NCBI RefSeq assembly: GCF_024298865.1
Contig: NZ_CP101161.1
Coordinates: 111,227-175,226, forward strand
Direction of reading: 5' to 3'
Length of the DNA: 64,000 nucleotides
Source: Halorarius halobius
GTDB lineage: Archaea > Halobacteriota > Halobacteria > Halobacteriales > Haloarculaceae
The translations under genes and the position numbers were made by a program. Of this stretch, positions 16,736 to 25,262 are shown one piece after another. Every line of letters starts with the position of its first letter. Positions within the stretch are counted from its first letter, which is position 1. Below the pieces are notes generated by a model that had not been told where the DNA came from, did not search any database, and was given only the letters and a program-made list of their open reading frames with translations.

Positions 16736-17320
16736 ATGGGAAACTACAAGGACGTCGCGTTCACCATCCGGCCCGCGACGACCCCGCTCGACGAGGTGGC
16801 ATCGGCGTGTCGCGGGCTCCCCGATGCACCGGTGGCGGAGTTGCCAGCCGGCGACTGGGACCCCGGGGCGGAACGCTACCGGGAGCGCGACTTCGACAGG
16901 CAGGCGCTTCGGGTCGAGGTCGACGAGGCGCGCGAACAGGTGTACGTCGGCGGGCGGACGTTCAAATCGGGCATCGCGGACGCGTGGCGCGCGTGGGTGG
17001 TGAACGGCGGCATCGGCGACGGTCTGCTCGTGGAGGTGCTCGGTCACGAAGTCGAGTACGAGGGGTTCGGCCGGGTGTACGAGTGGGACCCGGAGACGGC
17101 GGCCTACCGCCCGGCTGTCGAGCCGGCCAACGAGTTTACCCACCTGTACGGTGAGAAGGGCGGGGCGGGCGCCGTCGCCGCCTACCGTATCCGGAACCGG
17201 GTGGGCGTCGAACCGGCGCGGTACGACAGCGGCGGGTTCGTCCGGTTCGACGACGACCGATTCGTCACGGACCACTATCTCCGGAACAACGAGCACCCCC
17301 GCGACGCCGACCTGGACTGA
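16736..17320 (+). CDS. Hypothetical haloarchaeal protein
   Basis: 194 aa from ATG 16736 (MGNYKDVAFTIRPATTPLDE). A TATA-like ctttacg 27-33 bp upstream supports this start over a GTG at 16715. Soluble, mixed alpha/beta by composition, with no signal peptide or membrane span. Recognisable features are a repeated aromatic/acidic segment (EYEGFGRVYEWDPETAAYRP) and a C-terminal DRFVTDHYLRNNEHP. No family recognised. Confidence 0.6.
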   Translation: MGNYKDVAFTIRPATTPLDEVASACRGLPDAPVAELPAGDWDPGAERYRERDFDRQALRVEVDEAREQVYVGGRTFKSGIADAWRAWVVNGGIGDGLLVEVLGHEVEYEGFGRVYEWDPETAAYRPAVEPANEFTHLYGEKGGAGAVAAYRIRNRVGVEPARYDSGGFVRFDDDRFVTDHYLRNNEHPRDADLD

Positions 17321-17341
17321 CCGGCCGGAACCGCGAGCGGC

Positions 17342-18223
17342 TCACCCCACCCACAGCCACGCCCCCAGTTGGGCGACGGCCAGCACCACCATCCCCGCGA
17401 CCGTCGGAAGGGGTCGTTCGTCGCGGGTGAACGTCGCCGCACCCCACAGCAGGAACGGGAGTGCGAGAAAGCCCGCCGCCGCCACCAGCGGCGGCAGGAC
17501 GCCGCCCGCGAGCGCGACCAGCCCCGCGAACGCGAGGAACGCGACCAGCAGATACAGCCGCCGGAGCCGCCGGGGCGACCACCGCGTCGGGAGCGTGTAC
17601 TTCCCGACCTGCGCGTCGGCCCGGCGGTCGGGCCACTGGGTCGCGAGCAGGTTGCAGAACACGACGAGCGCGAACGGGAGGACGGCCAGACACACCGCGA
17701 GGCCCGGCGGCGCGAGCGTCGCCGCGCCGTAGTGCGGGAGCACGACCCCACCGAGCAGGGCGTTGTCGAGTTCGCCGAGACCGCGCCGTGACAGCGCCAG
17801 CGGGCCGACCGAGTACTGCCAGCCGAGCACCGCGATGAGCGCCAGCAGGACGAGCGCGGAATCGGAGAGCAGACCCACGACCCACAGACCGACCGCCGCC
17901 ACCGTGCCGACGGTGAGAGTCGCCGTCGCGGCCCGGAGCGCCAGCGAGCGGTCGACGCCGAGTTCGGGCACGGCGCCGCTCCCGCCCGAAAACGGCGTCC
18001 GGGTCGTCAGCCGGTCGGTCTCGTGGTCGGCGTACTCGTTGACGTAGTGGACGCTCGCGGCGACCGGAAGCAGGGCGAGGAGTCCGGCGGCGACGGGCCC
18101 GAGCGCGAGCGGGGCCCCCATCCCCCGGGCGATGACGACCCCGAGCGCGTAGACGGCGACGACGAGCAGTAGCTGTGCCGGCCGGCTCATCCGCCACAGC
18201 GCGCGGAGCCGCCGGCTCACCAC
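17342..18223 (-). CDS. UbiA-family membrane prenyltransferase
   Basis: 293 aa. The two Asp-rich motifs of the UbiA superfamily are NEYADHETD (about residues 62-70) and DRRADAQVGK (about 205-214), with about nine transmembrane segments between and around them. UbiA enzymes transfer isoprenyl chains to aromatic or lipid acceptors; in haloarchaea candidates include menaquinone synthesis (MenA), geranylgeranylglyceryl-phosphate transfer and carotenoid C50 elongation (LyeJ). The start, GTG 18223, could alternatively be ATG 18190 (MSRPAQLLL). It follows the phosphoribosyltransferase gene by 7 bp on the same strand, so it is probably co-transcribed. Acceptor not assignable. Confidence 0.82.
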   Translation of the reverse strand: MVSRRLRALWRMSRPAQLLLVVAVYALGVVIARGMGAPLALGPVAAGLLALLPVAASVHYVNEYADHETDRLTTRTPFSGGSGAVPELGVDRSLALRAATATLTVGTVAAVGLWVVGLLSDSALVLLALIAVLGWQYSVGPLALSRRGLGELDNALLGGVVLPHYGAATLAPPGLAVCLAVLPFALVVFCNLLATQWPDRRADAQVGKYTLPTRWSPRRLRRLYLLVAFLAFAGLVALAGGVLPPLVAAAGFLALPFLLWGAATFTRDERPLPTVAGMVVLAVAQLGAWLWVG

Positions 18224-18230
18224 GGGCCGG

Positions 18231-18926
18231 TCACTCCGCGAGTCGCCACTCGCTGGAGCCGGCGGGCTCGACCACGCCCCGGCGCTCCATCTCCCCGAGC
18301 ACCTCGCCCAGTCGTCCCGGTTGCGCTATCTCCATCTCGATGCGCTCGACGTCGTGGAACTCCGAGAGGTAGTGCCGGACGTCCTCGCGGGTGAACGTCT
18401 CGGCGTCGGCCTTCTCCATGACGCCCTCCGTGAGGTCTATCATGTCCTCGATGAAGTTCCACGGGTAGACGATCCACGCCCACTCCTCGAGTTTCTCGCC
18501 GACGAAGTCGGGGTCGAACTCGCTGGTGCCCAGCAGTTGGAGCGTCGCGGTCCGCACCTCGCCGGGGTTCCGCTCGGAGACGTACTCGTGGGCGCGGCGG
18601 ATGCTCCCGCCCGTGTCCGCGATGTCGTCGATGATGAGCACGTCCTTCCCCTCGACGCTCCCCTCCGGCATCGGGTAGCGGACGCTTGGCTCGCCGCTCT
18701 TCTCGGCGGTGCCGACGTAGTGCTCCATCTTCAGGCTCGTCAGGTCGTCCAGCCCGAGGAAGTCACAGATGCACCGCCCGGCGAACCAGCCACCCCGGGC
18801 GAGCGCAACCACCACGTCGGGCTCGAACTCCGCGGCCTTCACGTCGTTCGAGACGCCGCGACAGAGGTCGTAGATGTAGTCCCAGTTTGTGATGGTGCAT
18901 TTGAAGTCGTCCGGGAGGTCGCTCAT
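18231..18926 (-). CDS. Phosphoribosyltransferase family protein
   Basis: 231 aa from ATG 18926 (MSDLPDDFKCTITNWDYIYD). The PRPP-binding signature is VLIIDDIADTGGSIRRA (about residues 97-113). An N-terminal VVVALARGGWFAGRCICDFL is the hypoxanthine/xanthine-type loop. The C-terminal 60 residues, ending EMERRGVVEPAGSSEWRLAE, form a winged-helix-like extension unusual in plain PRTases; the protein may salvage purines or act as a PRPP-linked regulator. First gene of a two-gene unit with the UbiA enzyme. Confidence 0.82.
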   Translation of the reverse strand: MSDLPDDFKCTITNWDYIYDLCRGVSNDVKAAEFEPDVVVALARGGWFAGRCICDFLGLDDLTSLKMEHYVGTAEKSGEPSVRYPMPEGSVEGKDVLIIDDIADTGGSIRRAHEYVSERNPGEVRTATLQLLGTSEFDPDFVGEKLEEWAWIVYPWNFIEDMIDLTEGVMEKADAETFTREDVRHYLSEFHDVERIEMEIAQPGRLGEVLGEMERRGVVEPAGSSEWRLAE

Positions 18927-19016
18927 GGCCGCCGCTGGGACGCGAGCGGTGTTAAATCGTTCCAGTCCCGACGGCGACGCCCGAGGTTTCTCGGTGGCGC
19001 GGTCCCTCGTCGGTGT

Positions 19017-19478
19017 ATGGACTTCGACGCGCTGGACCACGAGCGGTATATGGAGCGGGCGCTGGAACTCGCACGGGAGGCCGCCGACCGTGGCGACGAG
19101 CCGTTCGGCTCCCTGCTCGTTCGGGACGGCGAGGTGGTGATGGAGGCGCGCAACGCCGTCAGCACGGCCGACGACCTCCGCCGCCACCCGGAGTTGACCC
19201 TCGCACAGCGGGCCGCCAGCGAGTTCACGCCCGCCGAGTGCGCGGAGACGGTGATGTACACCTCGACGGAGCCGTGTCCGATGTGCTCGGGCGGCATCCA
19301 CATCGCGGGGCTCGGGGCCGTCGTCTACTCGGTGTCGGCCGAGCGGGCCGGCGAGTTGACCGGCGGCGACCTCGCGGTACCCTCGACGGAGATACTCGAC
19401 CGCGGGCGCCGCGACGTCGAGGTGGTCGGCCCCGTCCTGCCGGAGGCGGGTGCCGACGTCCACCGCGACTACTGGTGA
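19017..19478 (+). CDS. Nucleoside deaminase (CMP/dCMP/tRNA-adenosine deaminase fold)
   Basis: 153 aa from ATG 19017. Zinc and catalytic motifs: HPE (RRHPELTLAQRA, about residues 60-71) replacing the usual HAE, and TEPCPMCSGGIHIAG (about 82-96) with PCxxC. The hydrophobic N-terminus is an amphipathic helix (MERALELAREAADRG), typical of the family. Substrate (guanine, cytosine or another nucleobase) unknown; HPE rather than HAE has been conserved in my memory of haloarchaeal members. It lies 45 bp before the PhzF-like gene, which has its own TATA-like element. Confidence 0.82.
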   Translation: MDFDALDHERYMERALELAREAADRGDEPFGSLLVRDGEVVMEARNAVSTADDLRRHPELTLAQRAASEFTPAECAETVMYTSTEPCPMCSGGIHIAGLGAVVYSVSAERAGELTGGDLAVPSTEILDRGRRDVEVVGPVLPEAGADVHRDYW

Positions 19479-19523
19479 CGGGCGACCCGCAGGCTTTTGC
19501 CGGGCCCGCCGCAGTCCCCGGAC

Positions 19524-20432
19524 ATGGACCGCCGTCGTGCCCTGCTGGTGGACGCGTTCACGAGCGACCCGTGTGCCGGCAACGCCGCGGGCGTCGTCCC
19601 CGACGCCGATGGACTGACCGCCGACCAGATGCAGGCTATCGCCGCGGAACTCGGCGCGAGCGAGACGGCCTTCCTGCTGGACAGCGACGAAGCCGACCGG
19701 GCGGTACGCTACTTCACGCCGACACAGGAGGTCGACCTCTGTGGCCACGCCACCGTCGCCAGCCACGCCCTGCTCGCCGAGGAAGGGCTCGAGGACGGCA
19801 CGCACAGCCTGGAGACGAACGTCGGCGTCCTCGACGTCGAACTCGACGACGGCGTCGTCTGGATGACCCAGGACGAGCCGCGGATACGGGAGGTCGACGC
19901 GACCTACGGCGAGGTGGCCGACGCGCTCGGCGTCCGCGAGGAGGCGCTGACGGGGCTGGAGGCGGACCTGCCGCTGGCGCGCGCGACGACCGGCCTGCCG
20001 TTCCTGATGGTGCCCGTCGAGTATCTGTCTGACCTCTCGGAGATGACCCCCGACATGGCCGCCATCGAGCAACTGGCCGACGCACACGACTGCACGGGGC
20101 TGTTCGCGTTCACGTTCGACACGCTGGAGCGCGCCTCGACGCTCCACGCGCGGATGTTCGCGCCCGGTGCTGGCGTCCCCGAGGACCCCGTGACCGGTAC
20201 CGCTTCGGGCGCGTGCGGGGCGTATCTCGCCCACTACGCGGCGCTCGACCCGGTGCCCGAGCGGATGCAGTTCGAGCAGGGGTTCTTCCTCGATCGCGGC
20301 GGCTACGCGCTGGTGGAGGCCGGCGCGGCGACCACCGAGGGAGTCGTCCGGGTCGGCGGCGAGGCCACCGTGACGCTCGACGGCGACCTCGTCGTGCCCG
20401 ACGACGAGGACGACGACATCGTGGAGGCGTGA
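19524..20432 (+). CDS. PhzF-family isomerase/epimerase-like protein
   Basis: 302 aa from ATG 19524 (MDRRRALLVDAFTSDPCAGN). The family pattern is DPCAGNAAGVV near the N-terminus, ASETAFLL with the catalytic Glu, RYFTPTQEVDLCGHATVAS, and in the second half GVPEDPVTGTASGACGAYLA. PhzF folds resemble diaminopimelate epimerase but lack the two Cys bases and use Glu. The natural substrate is unknown; it is unlikely to make phenazine here. A tttt box 26-29 bp upstream supports the start. Confidence 0.85.
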   Translation: MDRRRALLVDAFTSDPCAGNAAGVVPDADGLTADQMQAIAAELGASETAFLLDSDEADRAVRYFTPTQEVDLCGHATVASHALLAEEGLEDGTHSLETNVGVLDVELDDGVVWMTQDEPRIREVDATYGEVADALGVREEALTGLEADLPLARATTGLPFLMVPVEYLSDLSEMTPDMAAIEQLADAHDCTGLFAFTFDTLERASTLHARMFAPGAGVPEDPVTGTASGACGAYLAHYAALDPVPERMQFEQGFFLDRGGYALVEAGAATTEGVVRVGGEATVTLDGDLVVPDDEDDDIVEA

Positions 20433-20521
20433 CACGCGACCCCGTGACAGGCAATACTGCCCACGTTCGCGCGCTTCGGAACCTTCTTTATCGGTGTGAC
20501 GGACCATTCCGATAGAGACCG

Positions 20522-22777
20522 ATGGCTGTACTCTGGCTGGACGAAATCGGGTCCGACGACCTGAACTCCGTGGGCGGCAAGGGGGCGTCGCTCGGGGAGA
20601 TGACCGGGGCCGGCCTCCCGGTGCCGCCCGGATTCGTCGTGACCGCGCAGACGTACCGTGAGTTCATCGAGCGCACGGGCATCGACGAGGAACTGTTCGA
20701 GGCGGTCGACGTGGACGCCGAGGACTCCGCGGCGCTGGCGGAGGCAGAGGCGACCGCCAAGGAACTCATCCTCGGCACCGAGATGCCCGAGGACGTCCGC
20801 GAGGAGATACTCGCCTCCTACGCGGACCTCGACAACGGCGAGGCGTTCGTCGCCGTCCGCTCGTCGGCGACCGCAGAGGACCTGCCCGACGCCTCCTTCG
20901 CCGGCCAGCAGGAGACGTTCCTCAACGTCACCGGCGAGGACCTCGTGGACCGCGTGAAACGGTGCTGGGCCTCGCTGTTCACCCAGCGGGCCATCTACTA
21001 CCGGCAGGAGCAGGGGTTCGCCCACGACAAGGTCGACATCGCGGTCGTCGTCCAGAAGATGGTCGACGCCGAGAAGTCGGGCGTGATGTTCACCTCCCAC
21101 CCGTCGACGGGCGAGCCGAAACTCATCATCGAGGCGGCGTGGGGGCTCGGCGAGGCGGTCGTCTCCGGCTCCGTCTCCCCCGACAACTACGTCATCGACC
21201 GCGAGAACGGCGAGGTGCTCGAGGCTACCGTCGCGGACAAGAAGGTGATGATGGAGAAGGACGAGGAGACCGGCAAGACGGTCGAGCGGGAGGTGGCCGA
21301 GGAGAAGCGGACGGCACAGGTGCTCGACGACGACGAGATCCGGACGCTGATCGAGCTCGGCGAGCGGGCCGAATCCCACTACGACGACCCGCAGGACGTC
21401 GAGTGGGCGCTGGTCGACGGCGAGGTGTTCATGCTCCAGTCGCGGCCCATCACGACCATCTCCGAGGACGCAGGCGACGCCGCGACCGCCGACGGCGGCG
21501 ACGGCGACGTGCTCGTGACGGGGCTGGGCGCCTCGCCGGGCATCGTCTCCGGTGCGGCCCGTATCGTCAGCAAACTCGACCAGCTCGACAAGGTGGGGGA
21601 GGGCGACATCATCGTCACCGAGATGACCACGCCGGACATGGTGCCGGCGATGAAACGCGCCGCCGGCATCATCACCGACGAGGGCGGGATGACCTCGCAT
21701 GCAGCCATCGTCTCCCGCGAACTCGGGGTCCCCGCCGTCGTCGGCTGTGGCAACGCGACCGAGGCACTGGGCGACGGCCAGGTCGTCACGCTCGACGGCG
21801 ACAAGGGCACCATCACCGAAGGTGCAAGCGCCGGCGAGACGGAACCCGACGAACAGCATGCAGACGTGCGCCCCCAGAACCCAGTGAAGCCGATGACCGC
21901 TACCGAGGTGAAGGTGAACGTCTCCATCCCCGAAGCCGCCGAGCGCGCGGCCGCGACCGGCGCGGACGGCGTCGGCCTGCTCCGGATGGAGCACATGATA
22001 CTCTCGACGAACAAGACCCCGGAGCGATACATCGAGGACCACGGCGTCGACGCCTACGTCGAGGAGATCGTCGAGGGGGTCCGCGGCGTCGCCGACGAGT
22101 TCTACCCCCGTCCCGTCCGCGTCCGCACCCTCGATGCCCCGACCGACGAGTTCCGGCAACTGCAGGGCGGCGAGGACGAACCCGACGAGCACAACCCGAT
22201 GCTCGGCTACCGGGGCATCCGCCGCTCGCTCGACCGCCCGGACGTGTTCAAACACGAACTGGAGGCGTTCCGCCGCCTGTTCGAGATGGGGTACGACAAC
22301 GTCGAGGTGATGTTCCCGCTGGTCAACGACAGCGAGGACGTCATCCGCGCCCGGAACCTCATGGAGGAGGCGGGCGTCGACCCCGAGAAGCGGTCGTGGG
22401 GCGTGATGATAGAGACGCCGGCGTCGGCGCTCGGCGTCGAGGCGATGTGCGAGGCCGGCATCGATTTCGCCTCATTCGGCACGAACGACCTCACGCAGTA
22501 CACGCTCGCGGTCGACCGGAACAACGGCAACGTGGCCGACCGGTTCGACGAACTCCACCCCGCCGTGCTCAAACTCATCGGCGACGTCATCGAGACGTGC
22601 CGCGAGCACGACGTGGCGACGAGCATCTGCGGGCAGGCGGGCTCGAAACCCGAGATGGCCCAGTTCCTCGTCAAGGAGGGCGTCTCCTCGATCTCCGCGA
22701 ACATCGACGCGGTGCGTGACGTCCAACACGAAGTCAAGCGCGTCGAACAGAAGCTACTGCTCGACTCGGTCCGGTAG
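20522..22777 (+). CDS. ppsA: Phosphoenolpyruvate synthase
   Basis: 751 aa. The N-terminal ATP-grasp pyruvate kinase-like domain begins WLDEIGSDDLNSVGGKGASL; the swivelling phosphohistidine domain has GGMTSHAAIVSREL (about residues 385-398) with the phosphorylated His; the C-terminal PEP-binding TIM barrel has SFGTNDLTQYTLAVDRN and the Cys/Gly segment ATSICGQAGS. It converts pyruvate plus ATP to PEP, AMP and phosphate, the entry to gluconeogenesis. An inserted acidic segment (DGGDGDVLVTGLGASPG) links the domains. Promoter tttatc at 20487-20492. Confidence 0.95.
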   Translation: MAVLWLDEIGSDDLNSVGGKGASLGEMTGAGLPVPPGFVVTAQTYREFIERTGIDEELFEAVDVDAEDSAALAEAEATAKELILGTEMPEDVREEILASYADLDNGEAFVAVRSSATAEDLPDASFAGQQETFLNVTGEDLVDRVKRCWASLFTQRAIYYRQEQGFAHDKVDIAVVVQKMVDAEKSGVMFTSHPSTGEPKLIIEAAWGLGEAVVSGSVSPDNYVIDRENGEVLEATVADKKVMMEKDEETGKTVEREVAEEKRTAQVLDDDEIRTLIELGERAESHYDDPQDVEWALVDGEVFMLQSRPITTISEDAGDAATADGGDGDVLVTGLGASPGIVSGAARIVSKLDQLDKVGEGDIIVTEMTTPDMVPAMKRAAGIITDEGGMTSHAAIVSRELGVPAVVGCGNATEALGDGQVVTLDGDKGTITEGASAGETEPDEQHADVRPQNPVKPMTATEVKVNVSIPEAAERAAATGADGVGLLRMEHMILSTNKTPERYIEDHGVDAYVEEIVEGVRGVADEFYPRPVRVRTLDAPTDEFRQLQGGEDEPDEHNPMLGYRGIRRSLDRPDVFKHELEAFRRLFEMGYDNVEVMFPLVNDSEDVIRARNLMEEAGVDPEKRSWGVMIETPASALGVEAMCEAGIDFASFGTNDLTQYTLAVDRNNGNVADRFDELHPAVLKLIGDVIETCREHDVATSICGQAGSKPEMAQFLVKEGVSSISANIDAVRDVQHEVKRVEQKLLLDSVR

Positions 22778-22859
22778 CCCGGGCAGTTCTCCCACCGCCG
22801 GCCGGCCCTCGCCGCTGGCTTCGGAAAGCCGAAGAGGGCCGATGACCAACTCACTCCCG

Positions 22860-23372
22860 ATGAGTGAACTCTCCGAGGAGGCGAAAGCCAGGCTGGCCGA
22901 CGTGGTGGCGCTCCAGCCGACGAAAAACGGGGAACTGCAGGAACGGTGGGGGATGGACTCCGGGAGCGAGGTCCACCAGTTCCTCGAGTCGGAGCTCAAG
23001 CCGTACTACTACCGCGACGAGAACAGCCTCATCCGCGCGACGGAGGAGGCCGCAGGCCTCGTCGACGTGGAACCCGGCGTGGAGAGCGACGCCGACGCCG
23101 ACGGCCCGCGCGTGGTTCGCGTGCCCGAACTCCAGCGGGCCATCGTCGAGGTGCTCGCGGCGCACGACGAGGACTCCGAGAGCGTCGTCAGCGTGCTCCA
23201 CAAGCTCAGAGACGAGGGGTTCGACCCCGACGTCGACGACGTGCGCTCGGGCCTGCGGTCGCTCGCCAACAAGGGCGTCGTCACTACCGTCCGGCGGACG
23301 GTGCCGACGTTCAAACTCGCCGTCGCCCGCGAGGACATCGAGGTCGAACTGCTGGAGCCCTCCTCCGCCTGA
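22860..23372 (+). CDS. DUF5797-like protein with a winged-helix-like C-terminus
   Basis: 170 aa from ATG 22860 (MSELSEEAKARLADVVALQP); an in-frame ATG at 22842 would add six residues. N-terminal helices (PTKNGELQERWGMDSGSEVH) with a QFLESELKPYYYRDENSLIR segment, then a predicted winged helix at about residues 90-150 (ELQRAIVEVLAAHDEDSESV and SGLRSLANKGVVTTV). The pattern suggests a DNA-binding or protein-interaction regulator. It converges on the DUF5787 gene with no gap between the stop codons. The DUF number is from memory; the wHTH reading is inference. Confidence 0.7.
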   Translation: MSELSEEAKARLADVVALQPTKNGELQERWGMDSGSEVHQFLESELKPYYYRDENSLIRATEEAAGLVDVEPGVESDADADGPRVVRVPELQRAIVEVLAAHDEDSESVVSVLHKLRDEGFDPDVDDVRSGLRSLANKGVVTTVRRTVPTFKLAVAREDIEVELLEPSSA

Positions 23373-24389
23373 CTACCGCCGGCGAGCCCGCTGGTCGTCG
23401 AGCAGTCGCTGTATCGCCCGCCCCGGACCACCGTCGAGCGGCCACCCCTTCGAGCGCCACGCCGGGGGTTCCGGCGAGAACTCGGGGCAGGCGTGGCGAC
23501 ACTCCCCCGAGGTGACGTGTCGTCCCTTCGCGGTGCAGTACGGGAGCGGGACGTCGGGGTCGCGTATCTCGAAGTGGCGACAGTCGGGCCGCATCGTGTC
23601 GACGAACGAGCGCCAGCCCCGCTCGTAGGCTCGCTCCGCGATTTCGAGCCGTTTGTCGGCCTTCCAGTCGGGGCCGGCGTACTCGAAGCGGGCGGCCGAG
23701 CGGTCGTGGTCGGCGCCCTCGGGCCGCTCCAGGATGCGCGTGCCGGGCGCGTCGGTGTCGAGCGAGGTGGCGTGCCACGCCACGTCGACGCTCGACTCGC
23801 CGACGGCGAGGATGCCCGCCTCGACGGGGAGCCGCTCGTACAGCGCCGGCTCCACGTCCGCGCCGGTCGCCCGGGTCGCCACCCACACCTCGTCCGCGAG
23901 GCCGAGCGCCACGTCGCGTTCCAGCTGGTCCGCGAGCGCGCGGGCCGCGCTGGCGTCGAGGTCCGGCTTGTTCTCGACGGCGACCACGCGCTCGACCCAG
24001 TCGGGGTAGCGGTAGGTGCGTCGGAGTTCGATGCGGCCGTTCGTTCCCTCCCGCGTTTCGACGAGGCCGCGCTCGGCGGCGCGGTGGACCGCCTCGCGGA
24101 CGTAGCGCCACGGGTAGCCCGGGTCCGGCAGGGCGTCGCGGTACCACGCCCACGAGCCCGGGGCGTTCCGGACGACGTGCAGGAGGTCCGAGTCGAGTCG
24201 CTCCTCGCCGAACACCGCGCGGGCATCGAGTGCCTCGGAATCGCACTCGAGGACGATGGTGTCCCACCGGCGATTTCGGACGCCGAGTTGGCGGGCGACG
24301 ACGACGGCGTCGCGCTCACCGGTGGGGGGCCACGCCCGCTCAGCCCACCGGCAGACCCGCAACTCGAAGAGGAACTCCGGTTCGTCCAC
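23373..24389 (-). CDS. DUF5787-like protein; possible PD-(D/E)XK-type nuclease fold with a Cys-rich tail
   Basis: 338 aa from GTG 24389 (MDEPEFLFELRVCRWAERAW), supported by a TATA-like agtaaag (forward 24412-24418) 23-29 bp upstream. Features in order: Asp43 in RWDTIVLECD; a winged-helix-like segment at about 90-125 (YPWRYVREAVHRAAERGLVE); Glu139-x-Lys141 in RVVAVENKPDLD; and Gln155 in AARALADQLERDV. Near the C-terminus is a Cys cluster (MRPDCRHFEI, LPYCTAKG, SGECRHACPE). ExK plus a following Gln and a terminal four-Cys set recalls Cas4/AddB-like Fe-S nucleases. I infer the fold; no activity is proven. Divergent from the glutaredoxin-like gene. Confidence 0.7.
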   Translation of the reverse strand: MDEPEFLFELRVCRWAERAWPPTGERDAVVVARQLGVRNRRWDTIVLECDSEALDARAVFGEERLDSDLLHVVRNAPGSWAWYRDALPDPGYPWRYVREAVHRAAERGLVETREGTNGRIELRRTYRYPDWVERVVAVENKPDLDASAARALADQLERDVALGLADEVWVATRATGADVEPALYERLPVEAGILAVGESSVDVAWHATSLDTDAPGTRILERPEGADHDRSAARFEYAGPDWKADKRLEIAERAYERGWRSFVDTMRPDCRHFEIRDPDVPLPYCTAKGRHVTSGECRHACPEFSPEPPAWRSKGWPLDGGPGRAIQRLLDDQRARRR

Positions 24390-24411
24390 ATCCGGAGCAG
24401 GCGTGCACGGC

Positions 24412-24418
24412 AGTAAAG
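24412..24418 (-). promoter_or_regulatory. TATA-like element deciding the GTG start of the DUF5787 gene
   Basis: On the minus strand this is ctttact, 23-29 bp upstream of GTG 24389. The overlapping ATG at 24391 is out of frame. The box therefore selects the GTG and excludes a 54-nt longer in-frame leader. Confidence 0.45.
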
Positions 24419-24468
24419 CGCGTCGACCGGGGTGTAGTTTCACGGGCGATGCCCGCGTCAGCGAAAGT

Positions 24469-24732
24469 ATGCTGGAGTTGTACCAGTCGGAGGACTGCCC
24501 GTACAGCGAGCAGGTGCGCCGGACGCTCTCGGAACTCGGTGTCTCCTACGTCGTCCACAATCCGCGGCTCCCCGGAAGCGAAGGCGGCGACGTGACGAAC
24601 GAGTCGACCCACGAGGAGCTCGAGGCCATCGGCGGCGAGGACCAGATACCGTTCCTCGTCGACCACGCGACGGACGAGCGGCGCTACGAGGCCGACGCTA
24701 TCGTCGCGTACCTGGAGGACCGCTACGAGTAG
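24469..24732 (+). CDS. Glutaredoxin/GST-N-like protein, monothiol type
   Basis: 87 aa. Thioredoxin fold with the N-terminal active-site sequence LYQSEDCPYSEQVRRTL: CPYS, with one Cys where dithiol glutaredoxins have CPYC. The cis-Pro segment is EDQIPFLVDH, and the C-terminal helix ADAIVAYLEDRYE is like the GST N-terminal domain. It probably serves as a monothiol redox carrier; haloarchaea use gamma-glutamylcysteine rather than glutathione, so the partner thiol is inferred to differ. Convergent with the Nudix gene; their stops abut at 24732/24733. Confidence 0.82.
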   Translation: MLELYQSEDCPYSEQVRRTLSELGVSYVVHNPRLPGSEGGDVTNESTHEELEAIGGEDQIPFLVDHATDERRYEADAIVAYLEDRYE

Positions 24733-25182
24733 TCAGGTCGCCCCGCGTTCCTCCTCGTCCTCCTCGAAGTAGTCGTCGAGGAACTCGTGAGCCTCCACGA
24801 GGATGTCGCGGGGGCCGTCCTGCGTGATGGTGTTTATCGCCTGGTCGTAGTCGCGCCACTGCATGTCGCGGTGCTCCTTCGACAGTTCGGCGGACGCCTC
24901 GAACGATTTCGCGACGAACAGGTGAACCGTCTTGTGGATGGTGTTGCCGTTCGCCTCGAACACGTAGTCGTAGTCCTCGCGGAAGCCATCCAACAGCCGG
25001 AAATCCTCGATGCCGGCCTCCTCGGTCACCTCGCGGATGGCGGTCTGTTGTAGCTCCTCCTCGCCCTCGACGCCGCCCTTGGGGAACTCCCAGTCGCCGG
25101 GCCGAGATTTGAGCAGGAGGTACTCACGCCGGCCACGGGTGTCCCGGAAGAGGATGGCTCCCGCACTCGTGGCCTCTATCAT
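24733..25182 (-). CDS. Nudix hydrolase, diadenosine tetraphosphatase type
   Basis: 149 aa. Nudix box GGVEGEEELQQTAIREVTEE at about residues 36-55. The N-terminus MIEATSAGAILFRDTRGRRE and the SRPGDWEFPKG leading into the box are those of bis(5'-nucleosyl)-tetraphosphatases (asymmetrical Ap4A hydrolase). It removes Ap4A or related nucleoside polyphosphates. The acidic tail (DDYFEEDEEERGAT) is a halophilic adaptation. Divergent from the MGMT-like gene across 80 bp. Confidence 0.86.
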   Translation of the reverse strand: MIEATSAGAILFRDTRGRREYLLLKSRPGDWEFPKGGVEGEEELQQTAIREVTEEAGIEDFRLLDGFREDYDYVFEANGNTIHKTVHLFVAKSFEASAELSKEHRDMQWRDYDQAINTITQDGPRDILVEAHEFLDDYFEEDEEERGAT

Positions 25183-25262
25183 TACCCGTTTTTAGTCGAC
25201 CACCGTTTATTAGCGTGTCGAACGGGAGAACTTTGAAGCGCCGAAGGCGCGTTGACCGCTCC

